Part shown: positions 33,238 to 42,352 of the stretch, piece after piece
Layout of the letters: the number at the start of each line of letters is the position of its first letter
Numbering within the stretch: position 1 is the first letter of the stretch
Assembly (NCBI RefSeq): GCF_009928445.1
Contig: NZ_JAABNO010000012.1
Span: 1-64,000, forward strand
Origin: Clostridium sp. C8-1-8
Lineage (GTDB): Bacteria > Bacillota > Clostridia > Clostridiales > Clostridiaceae
DNA: 64,000 bases
Direction: 5' to 3'
Notes under the pieces: model-generated
Told to the model about the DNA's origin: nothing
The model's database searches: none
Seen by the model: the letters and a program-made list of their open reading frames with translations, nothing else
Position numbers and translations under genes: made by a program

Positions 33238-33437
33238 AAATCCTCACTCCCCTTAATATCATATTAAAATAATAATATTTTATTTATCCACAGCTTTATA
33301 TAAAGCATATCTTTCTTGCCTAAGCTCATTACCCGATTTTATAACGAAACTTAATTTTAGTACTATGTTCAACACTGTAATATAACAGCTAATATAAAAC
33401 TAAATTTCTATTTTATAGGTAATTAGCTTTAAACTAT

Positions 33438-34553
33438 TTATAAACTTTTCATAGCCTCAGCAATTTCAATACATAAATCTTCTGCTTGAGGAACATGACC
33501 TAATTTATCTATGAAAGCATGAGTCATTCCTTTATATCGATAGCAAGTTGTATCAACTCCAGCCTCAGAAAGCAGCTTACCATAGAACTCTCCTTGAAGC
33601 CTTAAGCCATCAAACTCTGCACCAGCTATTATAGCTTTTGGCAAGCCTTCAAAGGACTTTGCAACAATAGGACTAACATATGGAGTATAAATATCTTCCG
33701 CATTGGTAATATAGCAACCTGCCATAAGGTCATCTTCAACCTTTGATGGCTTACCAAGTACAAGGCATTGATTTTTAATAATCTGACTTTGTTCTTCTGA
33801 TATATCAAATAATTTTTCATTCCATTCATAACCTGGAGCCTTTGCGTCACCTATAGCAACTGCTGGATAGATAAGTACTTGCATAGCTAGCTTTGTATCA
33901 CCTAAGTCCCTTGACTTTAGGCAAACTGCTGCTGCATAGTTACCTCCAGCACTATCTCCACCAACACAAATCTTATCAGAATCAATACCATAAGCCTCTG
34001 CGTTGTCATATATGTGTTTTACTGCATAATAATTATCATTCAAGCCATTTGGATATGGTTTTTCAGGTGCCAAGGAGTAATCAACATTAAATACCACTGC
34101 ATCTGCTAGTTCAGCTATTAGCTTGCAAAAATTCTCTACAGTATATGTGCTTCCTCCAATCCAACCGCCTCCATGGAAAAATACAAGGGCTGGTCTCTTC
34201 TTATTACCTTGAGACTTTCTTGTATAATAACGCCATAAGCCTACCGTATTTCCACTGCCTGTAAGCTCTTCATACTTTGTGTGAATCTCCACAGTATTCA
34301 AGTTATAATTAGGAAATCCCATACTCTCTCTTATTATAGGAATTAATTCTTCCATTGAAGGAATCTTTTCCGGATTGCTGCTACTTTCATTATTTTGATT
34401 GGCAGCTTGTATAAATCCTAATTCCACTGGATCTATATACCCTGGCCTGTCTTCTTTTGGACTTGGTTTAAGTATAACCTTTAATCCTTTATTTTCAATT
34501 GTACAACTTTCCTCTTGAAGCTTTTTGATTTCACTTTCATCATACTTTCTCAT
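33438..34553 (-). CDS. Alpha/beta hydrolase of the hormone-sensitive-lipase type
   Basis: A 371-residue esterase. The oxyanion-hole motif is FFHGGGWIGG, the nucleophile Ser sits in GGDSAGGNYAA, Asp in AGAEFDGLRLQG and His in GMTHAFID. This is the HSL (bacterial family IV) group, which hydrolyses short-chain or acyl esters. The N-terminal ~100 residues form a cap. Cytoplasmic, no signal peptide. ATG at 34553 follows GGAGGGAC. It is on the same strand as the deacetylase and MBL genes but separated by about 200 bp, so co-transcription is uncertain. It might de-esterify sugar acetates or feruloylated fragments (inference). Confidence 0.85.
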   Translation of the reverse strand: MRKYDESEIKKLQEESCTIENKGLKVILKPSPKEDRPGYIDPVELGFIQAANQNNESSSNPEKIPSMEELIPIIRESMGFPNYNLNTVEIHTKYEELTGSGNTVGLWRYYTRKSQGNKKRPALVFFHGGGWIGGSTYTVENFCKLIAELADAVVFNVDYSLAPEKPYPNGLNDNYYAVKHIYDNAEAYGIDSDKICVGGDSAGGNYAAAVCLKSRDLGDTKLAMQVLIYPAVAIGDAKAPGYEWNEKLFDISEEQSQIIKNQCLVLGKPSKVEDDLMAGCYITNAEDIYTPYVSPIVAKSFEGLPKAIIAGAEFDGLRLQGEFYGKLLSEAGVDTTCYRYKGMTHAFIDKLGHVPQAEDLCIEIAEAMKSL

Positions 34554-34776
34554 ATATGTCCCTCCATATTACTTTGAACTCTTTACTTTATATAAGTACT
34601 GAGTTTTATATTTCACCCTTTACTGTAAATGTTATCACAAATACTTAAGCATATAAATGGTTATGCTTTTATTTATAAAATATATCCATATTTTCCTTAC
34701 ATCTAATATAATGTGCAAAGCCTTTCATATTAATAGGTTCAATAAGAAATATTGCTTTGCTTTTCCATAAAGCAAA

Positions 34777-34824
34777 AACTTCTTATATTGTTATAAATAT
34801 ATATTTATAACAATATAAGAAGTT
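34777..34824. terminator. Perfect 48-bp palindrome after the two-component operon
   Basis: AACTTCTTATATTGTTATAA (34777 onward, arm of 24 nt) is followed without a loop by its exact complement, ending at 34824. It lies 32 nt beyond the response-regulator stop on the minus strand and probably terminates that transcript. The remainder of 34554-34855 holds nothing else that I can see. Confidence 0.6.
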
Positions 34825-34855
34825 AAGAATTTATTGGAAACATGGGGCTTTCAGG

Positions 34856-35518
34856 TTACTTTTCAACATGAATGATTCCACTTTCTATTGCTACAGCAAC
34901 TGCCTTGGATCTAGATTCAACATTAAGTTTACTATATATGTTTGTTAAATGTGCTTTTACAGTTCTTTCTGATATTCCCATGTCAAAGGCTATTTCTTTA
35001 CTTGTGCAACCTCTTGCGACAGCTTGTAAGACAAATCGTTCTCTTTCTGTGATTGAATCATTTATTTTATTGCTTCCTTCTTCTGGTTCAGCTTTTATAC
35101 CCAATATGCTTCTACTAATCTCTGGCTGCAATAATATTTCTCCTCTTATGCCAGACTCCACAGTTCTTATAAGCTCTTCGCGAGTACTGTCCTTTAATAG
35201 GTACCCCTTAGCTCCAAGAAAAAGTCCTTCTCTAATCAATTTATCATCATTAAAAGTTGTCAATATAATAATAGGTATCAGGTTATTCTTTTCTTTTAAT
35301 ATCCTTATCACCTCTAAACCGCTTTTCTTTGGCATGTTCAAATCCATTAATACCACATCAGGCTTTAGCTCTTCAATTAGTACTAATGCTTTTTCTCCAT
35401 TTTCAGCCTCTCCTACAACTTCATAGTTTTCTTCAGTCTCAAATATTAGCTTTAATCCTTCTCTAACTATTAGATGATCATCTACCACCAATATTCTTCT
35501 TTTATTCACCATCATCAT
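34856..35518 (-). CDS. NarL/LuxR-type response regulator (YdfI-like)
   Basis: A 220-residue response regulator. The receiver has DDH near residue 13, phospho-Asp59 in VVLMDLNMPKKSG, Thr in ILTTFND and Lys in KGYLLKDS. The C-terminal LuxR HTH reads ITERERFVLQAVARGCTSKE, then IAFDMGISERTVKAHLTNIY. It is encoded directly after, and overlapping, the kinase gene (17 nt), so they form a pair. Promoters of the kinase operon, the divergent exporter and a distant SDR gene share a 12-mer that resembles the published YdfI site of Bacillus subtilis as I recall it. I infer this protein activates all three. ATG at 35518 follows AAAGGAATAG. Confidence 0.9.
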   Translation of the reverse strand: MMMVNKRRILVVDDHLIVREGLKLIFETEENYEVVGEAENGEKALVLIEELKPDVVLMDLNMPKKSGLEVIRILKEKNNLIPIIILTTFNDDKLIREGLFLGAKGYLLKDSTREELIRTVESGIRGEILLQPEISRSILGIKAEPEEGSNKINDSITERERFVLQAVARGCTSKEIAFDMGISERTVKAHLTNIYSKLNVESRSKAVAVAIESGIIHVEK

Positions 35519-36716
35519 CTATTCCTTTCTCAATTGGTATAATGATGTTTACACTTGTACCTTTTCTTTTTTTACTGTTTATCTTTATCTTTCCATTTAT
35601 CATTTTTACCCGCTCTGTCATTCCTACTATTCCATAATGGCCGAACATTCTATCTATTAACCTAACATCGAAACCTATCCCATCGTCTACAATATTTATA
35701 TTTATTGAATCATCATTTTCTACAACTTCAATCTCAGCATTTTCTGCCTTGGAATGCTTTGCGATGTTATTTAGAGCTTCTCTTACAATATATAAAATAT
35801 GTTTTGAGGTACTGGAGGATATGTCTGAATCCACTCTTATGTTTGATGCTACAGATATATCTGATACACCTCTAAACATTGATATCTCATTTTTCAATGC
35901 TTCTGAAAAGTCTGTTCTTTTATTAGTCTTAGTTCTCAAGTCATCAATAACAAGCCTAGAATCAGCCAAGGTTTTTCTGGCATGCTCCATTGCTCTTACA
36001 ACTATTTCTTGAGCACGCTTTGTGTTGTTATTATTCAAGTTTGCATTTACTGCATCTAATTGCATTATAGTTCCAGCAATACCTTGGGATAGTGTATCAT
36101 GTAGATCCCGAGCTACTCTTTGTCTCTCATTAATCAACGTCAATTCTTCTACTTTTTCATAAGCTAAAGCTAACTCCTGATATATCTTTTGGCTTTGGAT
36201 ACGAAGCTTTACCTGATTAAAAAATATGATTGAATATATACGCATAGCTATAGTTATTATTATAAGCAATGGCATTGATTGAAGCAGCTCTTTACTTCCA
36301 TTAATTATAAATATGGTAACACTGAAAATACTATAAAAATAGCAAGCTGTAGCAATCACATTCATAGCATTGTTATAAGCTATCATACTTTGAATAATGA
36401 AAAGCGGTATTAATCCAAGCAATAAGGTATGATATGCTTTAGGTGCTATAACTGCATAATCAAAGGTTATTATTCCTTGTATCACAAAATAAATCCAGTA
36501 TTTATTTTTGAATATTTTATCGAAAAACAAATATAATACCATTTGAAGTATCATTACTATTGTTATACCTATGGTTCCACGAGAATCTATTTTACCTGAA
36601 TTAGGCATAAATATTGTAGCGAGATAAAGTAAAATAACTCCCAATACTGCTGGTGATTTAGGAAATATATCACCAACTGTATCTGGCATAAATGTTGACT
36701 TAAACATGTTTCGCAA
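35502..36716 (-). CDS. HisKA_3 sensor histidine kinase (YdfH-like)
   Basis: About 404 residues. The N-terminal 165 residues contain five or six membrane helices with no large external domain, which suggests sensing within the membrane. A HisKA_3 domain with phospho-His in RVARDLHDTLSQGIAG follows, then the HATPase with NIAKHSKAENAE and VDDGIGFDVRLID, GHYGIVGMTERV. The start is ambiguous. TTG at 36716 sits 6 nt after AGGTG and is preferred; GTG at 36725 lies too close to its purine run. The gene is transcribed divergently from the MMPL exporter, and its promoter carries the regulator's 12-mer, implying autoregulation. Confidence 0.88.
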   Translation of the reverse strand: MRNMFKSTFMPDTVGDIFPKSPAVLGVILLYLATIFMPNSGKIDSRGTIGITIVMILQMVLYLFFDKIFKNKYWIYFVIQGIITFDYAVIAPKAYHTLLLGLIPLFIIQSMIAYNNAMNVIATACYFYSIFSVTIFIINGSKELLQSMPLLIIITIAMRIYSIIFFNQVKLRIQSQKIYQELALAYEKVEELTLINERQRVARDLHDTLSQGIAGTIMQLDAVNANLNNNNTKRAQEIVVRAMEHARKTLADSRLVIDDLRTKTNKRTDFSEALKNEISMFRGVSDISVASNIRVDSDISSSTSKHILYIVREALNNIAKHSKAENAEIEVVENDDSININIVDDGIGFDVRLIDRMFGHYGIVGMTERVKMINGKIKINSKKRKGTSVNIIIPIEKGIDDDGE

Positions 36717-36782
36717 TGTTGGCACCTGCCTTTTTAATTATATGTACAACTCTATATTTTCATATCATTATTTATTATCTAT

Positions 36783-36825
36783 ATCTTATATCAAACATGT
36801 ATTTATAACAATTGTACCTTTGGGC
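36783..36825 (-). promoter_or_regulatory. Promoter of the two-component operon with 12-mer site
   Basis: On the minus strand GCCCAAAGGTAC (36825-36814), a 2-nt gap, -35 TTGTTA (36811-36806), a 17-nt spacer and -10 TAAGAT (36788-36783). Geometry is identical to the SDR and exporter promoters. The position 22 nt upstream, where a second site would be expected, matches only weakly. Confidence 0.75.
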
Positions 36826-36902
36826 AATACTCTATGTTTCTTATTGTCCTCTATATATTCACCTCTATAAATACCTAAATTTATTGCCAATATTTATGCT
36901 CT

Positions 36903-36967
36903 GCCTAAAAGTACATTATCTTCTGCCCTAAGGTACAATTGTTACAGTTTTATGGAAGTCCTATGAT
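36903..36967 (+). promoter_or_regulatory. MMPL exporter promoter with tandem 12-mer activator sites
   Basis: GCCTAAAAGTAC (36903-36914) and GCCCTAAGGTAC (36925-36936) are 22 nt apart. After 2 nt comes -35 TTGTTA (36939-36944), then a 17-nt spacer and -10 TATGAT (36962-36967). Together with the divergent site at 36814 this accounts for most of the 36717-37054 interval. Confidence 0.8.
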
Positions 36968-37054
36968 TAATATGTAATATGTCGTATCATAATAAAAATT
37001 ATTTATGGAAAGGAGGATATTTTGAGTTTTATATTTTAATAGGGGGAATAAACA

Positions 37055-40000
37055 ATGCGAAAAATAATAAAAGGACGTTACTTTATATTTACTATTTGGC
37101 TAGTAGCAACTATTCTTCTAGCAGCCTTTCAGCCTGATATCAACGCTATACTTAGAGTAAGGGGGCAAAAAGTACTAAGCAATGATAGTCCTTCAGTAAT
37201 TGCTGATTCCATAGTTAGTAAGATGGATACCACTAAAGGAAGCAATGACTTAATAGTTTTTTACGATAAAAATAAACTTTCTGATATTGAAATCAATCAA
37301 ATCGGTGATGCCGTAAAAGCTCTAACTAATAGCAGCGATGAACTGGGTATTAACAGCATGATTGATCCTTTTAGTATGCCAGAAGCAAAGGATTCCTTAA
37401 TATCAAAAGATGGTACAACTCTAATGGTAAGCTTTAAGCTGGATAAAAAATCAAGAGAGGTATCTGAAATCAAGAAGCAATTAGATAACAAACTGACTAA
37501 TGTGAAGTCTGAATACTATCTTAGCGGTGAAGATTTTATAAACGATGATTATCAAAGATCCGCGGAATCAGGAGTGGAAAAAAGTGCTTCGTTAACAGTT
37601 ATATTTATTTTACTAGTGCTTGTAATAATGTTCAGATCAGTAGTAACACCTCTGATCTCCTTGATAGCAGTAGCTTTCTCTTATTTGTGTTCTATGGGAA
37701 TTGCTGCCCAGCTAATTGATAAAGCTAATTTTCCAGTAACAAGTCTTACTCAGATGCTACTTATACTTATATTGTTCGGTATAGGAACTGACTACAACAT
37801 CCTTCTCTTCAACAGATTTAAGGAAGAGCTATCCCATGGCTACTCTATAGATGATGCTATAGTAAACACCTACAAAACTGCAGTTAAAACAATTGCTTTC
37901 AGTATACTTACTGTATTTATAGCTTTCCTTAGCTTGATGTTTGCCGAATCACCAACATATCAATCCGGTGTTGTTGTAGTCATAGGCGTTACCATACTGT
38001 TACTTGAGATCTTGACTTTAACTCCTTTTATGATGAAGCTGTTTGGTAACAAGCTATTCTGGCCATCTAAAAAGATAAGTGTTCATGGTGAAAATAAGTT
38101 TTGGGGTAAGACTTCTACATTTGCAACAAAACACCCAGTTATATCAGTTCTAATTGTACTTTTAATGATATTACCAACAGTATATTTTCACCAACAAAAG
38201 CTTAACTTTGATACTGTAGGAGAACTTGGAGATTCACAACCTTCTTCTAAAGGCTTCAATCTTATAGCCACTCATTTCGGTAAAGGTCAGGCTATGCCTG
38301 CCACTGTGGCAATTGAATATGATAAAGCTTTAGATAACAACGAGTCTTTTGCTGCAATAGATAACTTGACAGAAAGAATAAAGGATATTAAAGGTGTAAG
38401 CAAGGTTTCTTCTGTTACTCAACCTGAAGGTAAGAAAATAGATGGTTTCTACATTAGCGGTCAAATGCCTTCAGTAACCGACGGGATGTCTAAAACCAAA
38501 GATGGTGTTGATCAAATAAATGATGGCTTAAAGCTAGCTTCTGAAAAGCTAACCTCTGCAGACTTCTCCCAGGTCAGTCAAATGGTTGATGGAACTGCAA
38601 AGCTTCAAGATGGCGTTGTGGCTCTAGGAAACGGACTTACTCAAATTCAAAAAGGTCTAGATGGCGGTTCAAATGGATCACAAAGTATAAGCAGTGGTAT
38701 AGAGACTATCCAGAGCAATCTTACAAAGATGAGCAGCGGATTAGCTCAACTATCAGATAACTTTACAAAGATGCAGTCAGGTTATAAAGAGATGGGAACT
38801 CACTACCAAGGTGCTGCTCAAGCTCTTCTTGGTGTCAAGAGCGCCTTAGCTCAAATGCAAACTATGGTAAATGCTTTAGGTAATAACTATCAAAACTCTA
38901 GTACTGATCCTAATTATATAGGATTAAAGCAAACTATAGAAAAGCTATCAGCATCACTAAGCCAAATTACTCCTGAGGGAATCCAAACCTTAAATGCTAA
39001 CTATAATGCTGCAACAGAAGGCTTTGGTACCGCAAATAAAGCTCTTTCACAAATGAGCACTGGTTTAGGTCAAATGTCTGATGGTTTAAAGAAACTACAA
39101 GAAGGTCTTGGAAAGACAGCTTCAGGAATAGGTACAATAGTTACAAACATGAATAGTGTAGCTAATGGACTAGGCCAAATGAAAACAGGACAACAGAAAT
39201 TAGTTGAAGGTCTTAATGGCTTCAGTACTTTTGGACAAAAGCTATCCGATGTTAACGGAGGGTTAAGTCAAATATCTGATGGCTTGGATAAGACAAATGG
39301 TTTCTTAACACAGCTTAATAGCAATAAAACCTTCTACATCCCAAAGGAAGCCTTAACTAATGCTGACTTTAAGAAAGCCTTAGATATGTTTATGTCTAAA
39401 GATAGAAATATAACAAAATTGACAGTTGTTTTAGATGCTGATCCATATTCACAAAAAGCATGTGATATCGTTGAAAAAATAAACACTGTTACCTCAGCTA
39501 CTCTTAAAGCTTCAGTACTTTCTGATGCTAAAGCCGGAGTGTCAGGTCCAAGTTCTACTACAAATGATATGAATAATGTGTTAAGTAGAGATCTAAATAA
39601 AACAACAGTTGTAGTAATTATAGGTGTTTTCCTAGTATTACTTCTTGTCATACGTTCCTTCTGGGAGCCAGCTGTAATAACAGCATCACTTTTAGGAGCA
39701 TATTATGCAGCAATGTATATACTAAACTTAATCTTCATAAATCTAAAAGGCCTAGAGGGAATTTCGTCCTTCGTTCCGTTCTTCTCCTTTATAATAATAG
39801 TAGCCTTGGGAGTTGACTATAGTATATTCGTTATGATGCGTTTCAAAGAATATCCAAATATGTCTCACAAAGAAGCCATAGTTTTAGCTTCTAAGCACAT
39901 TGGTGGAGTTGTAATGTCAGCGGTAATAATCCTTGGAGGTACCTTTGCTACACTTATGCCTTCAGGCTTAGTGCTTTTAGCAGAACTAGCAGTAGCTGTA

Positions 40001-40135
40001 ATTGCAGGACTTATAGTGCTTTGCTTTATACTTCTTCCTATATTCTTGCCAGCAATGATTGCACTTCCAAGTGCTTTAAATAATATATTGTCAAAAAACA
40101 AATCAGATCTAGATAAAGATAAAAGAGTTGCTTAA
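37055..40135 (+). CDS. MMPL/RND-superfamily exporter (YdfJ-like) with long coiled insert
   Basis: A 1026-residue exporter. A first membrane helix (residues 7-25) precedes an external domain, then an MMPL block of five or six helices (about 178-335, with GIGTDYNILLFNRFKEEL). A long extracytoplasmic region from about 340 to 830 contains a coiled, repeat-like stretch of LxxGLxQMxxG type (about 475-770), reminiscent of YhgE/Pip proteins. A second helix block (about 845-1010) has ALGVDYSIFVMMRFKE. The GxDY motifs carry the proton-relay Asp. MMPL proteins export lipids, surfactants or drugs. ATG at 37055 follows GGGGG. It is divergent from and probably controlled by the YdfHI-like system. Bacillus YdfJ is much shorter, so the insert is a distinguishing trait. 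Confidence 0.88.
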   Translation: MRKIIKGRYFIFTIWLVATILLAAFQPDINAILRVRGQKVLSNDSPSVIADSIVSKMDTTKGSNDLIVFYDKNKLSDIEINQIGDAVKALTNSSDELGINSMIDPFSMPEAKDSLISKDGTTLMVSFKLDKKSREVSEIKKQLDNKLTNVKSEYYLSGEDFINDDYQRSAESGVEKSASLTVIFILLVLVIMFRSVVTPLISLIAVAFSYLCSMGIAAQLIDKANFPVTSLTQMLLILILFGIGTDYNILLFNRFKEELSHGYSIDDAIVNTYKTAVKTIAFSILTVFIAFLSLMFAESPTYQSGVVVVIGVTILLLEILTLTPFMMKLFGNKLFWPSKKISVHGENKFWGKTSTFATKHPVISVLIVLLMILPTVYFHQQKLNFDTVGELGDSQPSSKGFNLIATHFGKGQAMPATVAIEYDKALDNNESFAAIDNLTERIKDIKGVSKVSSVTQPEGKKIDGFYISGQMPSVTDGMSKTKDGVDQINDGLKLASEKLTSADFSQVSQMVDGTAKLQDGVVALGNGLTQIQKGLDGGSNGSQSISSGIETIQSNLTKMSSGLAQLSDNFTKMQSGYKEMGTHYQGAAQALLGVKSALAQMQTMVNALGNNYQNSSTDPNYIGLKQTIEKLSASLSQITPEGIQTLNANYNAATEGFGTANKALSQMSTGLGQMSDGLKKLQEGLGKTASGIGTIVTNMNSVANGLGQMKTGQQKLVEGLNGFSTFGQKLSDVNGGLSQISDGLDKTNGFLTQLNSNKTFYIPKEALTNADFKKALDMFMSKDRNITKLTVVLDADPYSQKACDIVEKINTVTSATLKASVLSDAKAGVSGPSSTTNDMNNVLSRDLNKTTVVVIIGVFLVLLLVIRSFWEPAVITASLLGAYYAAMYILNLIFINLKGLEGISSFVPFFSFIIIVALGVDYSIFVMMRFKEYPNMSHKEAIVLASKHIGGVVMSAVIILGGTFATLMPSGLVLLAELAVAVIAGLIVLCFILLPIFLPAMIALPSALNNILSKNKSDLDKDKRVA

Positions 40136-40226
40136 TTATTAAATAATAAGGATATATTACTTTATTATTTAAATATTTGGACTCTATTAAAGTACAGTTT
40201 TCAAATTAGCCAATATTTTAAATTAG

Positions 40227-40262
40227 CTGCATAGCAATTTGACATAGTTGTTATGCAGTTTT
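40227..40262 (+). terminator. Terminator after MMPL exporter
   Basis: CTGCATA pairs with TATGCAG around an 18-nt loop that has an inner AA/TT pair, followed by six T. The rest of the 529-bp gap to 40664 is AT-rich. It contains an orphan near-perfect Shine-Dalgarno AGGAGGTGATA near 40549 with no usable start within range, and a degraded family A-like arm (AAAGTACAGTTTTCAAATTA) near 40189. Confidence 0.6.
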
Positions 40263-40664
40263 TTGTAACCGCGTCACAAAAAATATGTTTACAATATATA
40301 ATCTTTGTATTAATATATTATATATACTGTTATTTTACCATTTTTGTTATAAACTAACATATACATTTCTTTTTCGCTGCAATTGAGAAGTAGAAATTTC
40401 AGCATATAAACTTCAAATATTCAATCATTAGTTTTAATAATCTTCCCAACACTTATAAAACCAGTTATCTGAATTACAAATTAGTACTTTTTAATCCATA
40501 AGTCACTCTTTCATAAATAGTAATAATAAGAGTATTAAACTACTTTAGTAGGAGGTGATATATAGAATTTAGAGTATATGCTAATGTTTTTAATTCAAGA
40601 GTATATCTTGGTAATGAGTCAGAAAAATTTATTGATATTTAATAAGAAAGAGGATGATTATGAA

Positions 40665-42299
40665 ATGTTAAACCACTCTAAACTTTTTTTATTAACAATG
40701 TCTTTAATATTTAGCTTTTCAATGAGTACAGCTGCAAACAATATCAATCTAGAAAAAAATCATCAAACCACAACTAGACCTTTATTAAATTCTGATAATA
40801 CTAAAGATACCTCTATAAATAACAAACTACTTTCTGATAAATCTATTTTAGCTAATTCTACAACTACTACCAATGCACTTGCCAAAGTTCCGGGATACTC
40901 CAATCCTCTTATTACTCATAAGTTTGGAGCCGATCCATGTGCTATGGTATATAATGGCAGAGTTTACGTTTATATGACAAGTGATCAATTTGAATACGAT
41001 AACAATGGAAATGTAGTTGATAACACCTATAATAAAATACAGAAAATAACCATTATTTCATCTAATGATATGGTTAACTGGACTGATCATGGTGAAGTTC
41101 AAGTAGCTGGTTCTAATGGCTCTGCAAAGTGGGCAAATCACTCTTGGGCTCCTACAGCAGCCTGTAAAAAAATAAATGGCAAAGATAAGTTCTTCCTTTA
41201 TTTTGCTAATGATGCCTCAAGTATAGGAGTACTTACCTCAGATTCTCCAATAGGTCCATGGACTGATCCAATTGGTAAACCTATTATCACTAATAGCACT
41301 CCTGGAGTTAATGGAGTTGTGTGGCTTTTTGATCCTGCAGTATTCGTTGATGATGATGGATCAGCTTATCTATATTTTGGAGGAGGAATCCCTGGGGGAA
41401 ATACACCTACTCAAAGTCAAATTGCAAACCCAAAATCAAGTAGAGTTATAAAACTAAGCAGTGATATGATTCATACTGATGGAAGTGCCTCTTTAATAGA
41501 CGCTCCTTTCATGTTTGAAGATTCAGGTATACACAAATACAATGGTAAATACTACTATTCCTATTGTTCAAATTTCTCTGGTACACACCCAGCTGGCTCT
41601 CCAGCCCAAGGAGAAATTGCTTACATGGTCAGCAACAATCCTATGGGACCATTTACCTATCAAGGTACTATTCTAAAAAACCCAGGAAGCTTTTTCGGTG
41701 TTGGTGGTAACAACCATCATTCTATTTTTCAATTTAATAACCAATGGTATATAACCTACCATGCACAAACTCTAGGAAAAGCTATGGGAATTACTAAAGG
41801 ATACCGCTCACCTCATATTAACAAACTTCAATATTCCAGTGATGGAAAGATTCAAAACGTCAATGCTGATATGATTGGAGTTCCTCAAACTACTAATCTT
41901 AATCCATATATACGCAATGAAGCTGAGACTATTGGATGGAATGGAGGTATCTCAACAGAGATATGCCAAGCATCAGGAGGAATTAATCTGGATGTTACAA
42001 ACATAAATAATGGTGACTGGATAGCAGTATCAAAGGCTGACTTTGGACAAGTTGCCGCTAAGACTTTTAAGGCTAACATTGCCTCCTCTGTTGGTGGAAA
42101 GATAGAAATACATTTAGATACTGTAGATGGTGCTTTAGTAGGTACTCTAAATGTAGGCTCTACAGGTGGTCCACAACAATGGAAAGAAATGCAGTGCACA
42201 GTATCCAATATTACTGGAGTTCACAATGTTTTCTTTAAATTTGTAGGTAACGGCACAAATAACTTATTCAATATTGATTATTGGCAATTCCTAAAATAA
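40665..42299 (+). CDS. Secreted GH43 arabinofuranosidase/xylosidase with CBM6
   Basis: About 544 residues. The signal peptide is KLFLLTMSLIFSFSMSTAA (residues 6-24), then a Ser/Thr/Asn-rich linker to residue 75. The GH43 propeller has Asp90 in HKFGADPCAMV, a second Asp in WLFDPAVFVDDDG, and Glu in GEIAYMVSNN; the fold resembles XynD-type arabinoxylan arabinofuranohydrolases. The C-terminal ~120 residues are a CBM6 beta-sandwich (RNEAETIGW, GDWIAVSKADFG, IDYWQF) that binds xylan. The start is the in-frame ATG at 40665 before the signal peptide. Its GAGG lies 11 nt away and is better spaced for an out-of-frame ATG at 40660, so translation may be weak. It precedes the xylanase gene by 53 nt. Confidence 0.88.
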   Translation: MLNHSKLFLLTMSLIFSFSMSTAANNINLEKNHQTTTRPLLNSDNTKDTSINNKLLSDKSILANSTTTTNALAKVPGYSNPLITHKFGADPCAMVYNGRVYVYMTSDQFEYDNNGNVVDNTYNKIQKITIISSNDMVNWTDHGEVQVAGSNGSAKWANHSWAPTAACKKINGKDKFFLYFANDASSIGVLTSDSPIGPWTDPIGKPIITNSTPGVNGVVWLFDPAVFVDDDGSAYLYFGGGIPGGNTPTQSQIANPKSSRVIKLSSDMIHTDGSASLIDAPFMFEDSGIHKYNGKYYYSYCSNFSGTHPAGSPAQGEIAYMVSNNPMGPFTYQGTILKNPGSFFGVGGNNHHSIFQFNNQWYITYHAQTLGKAMGITKGYRSPHINKLQYSSDGKIQNVNADMIGVPQTTNLNPYIRNEAETIGWNGGISTEICQASGGINLDVTNINNGDWIAVSKADFGQVAAKTFKANIASSVGGKIEIHLDTVDGALVGTLNVGSTGGPQQWKEMQCTVSNITGVHNVFFKFVGNGTNNLFNIDYWQFLK

Positions 42300-42352
42300 A
42301 TGAAATCAATCTGGGTACATTCAAGTACACCATATATAAAGGAGTGTTTATT

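Noticed and set aside
33350..33385. TAGTACTATGTTCAAC, again resembling a family A arm
   Set aside because: The similarity breaks off after about 14 nt and the other arm is missing.
40186..40215. AAAGTACAGTTTTCAAATTA, similar to the outer part of the family A R arm
   Set aside because: Only about 20 nt match, no partner arm is found, and the position overlaps the exporter terminator region; not counted as a copy.
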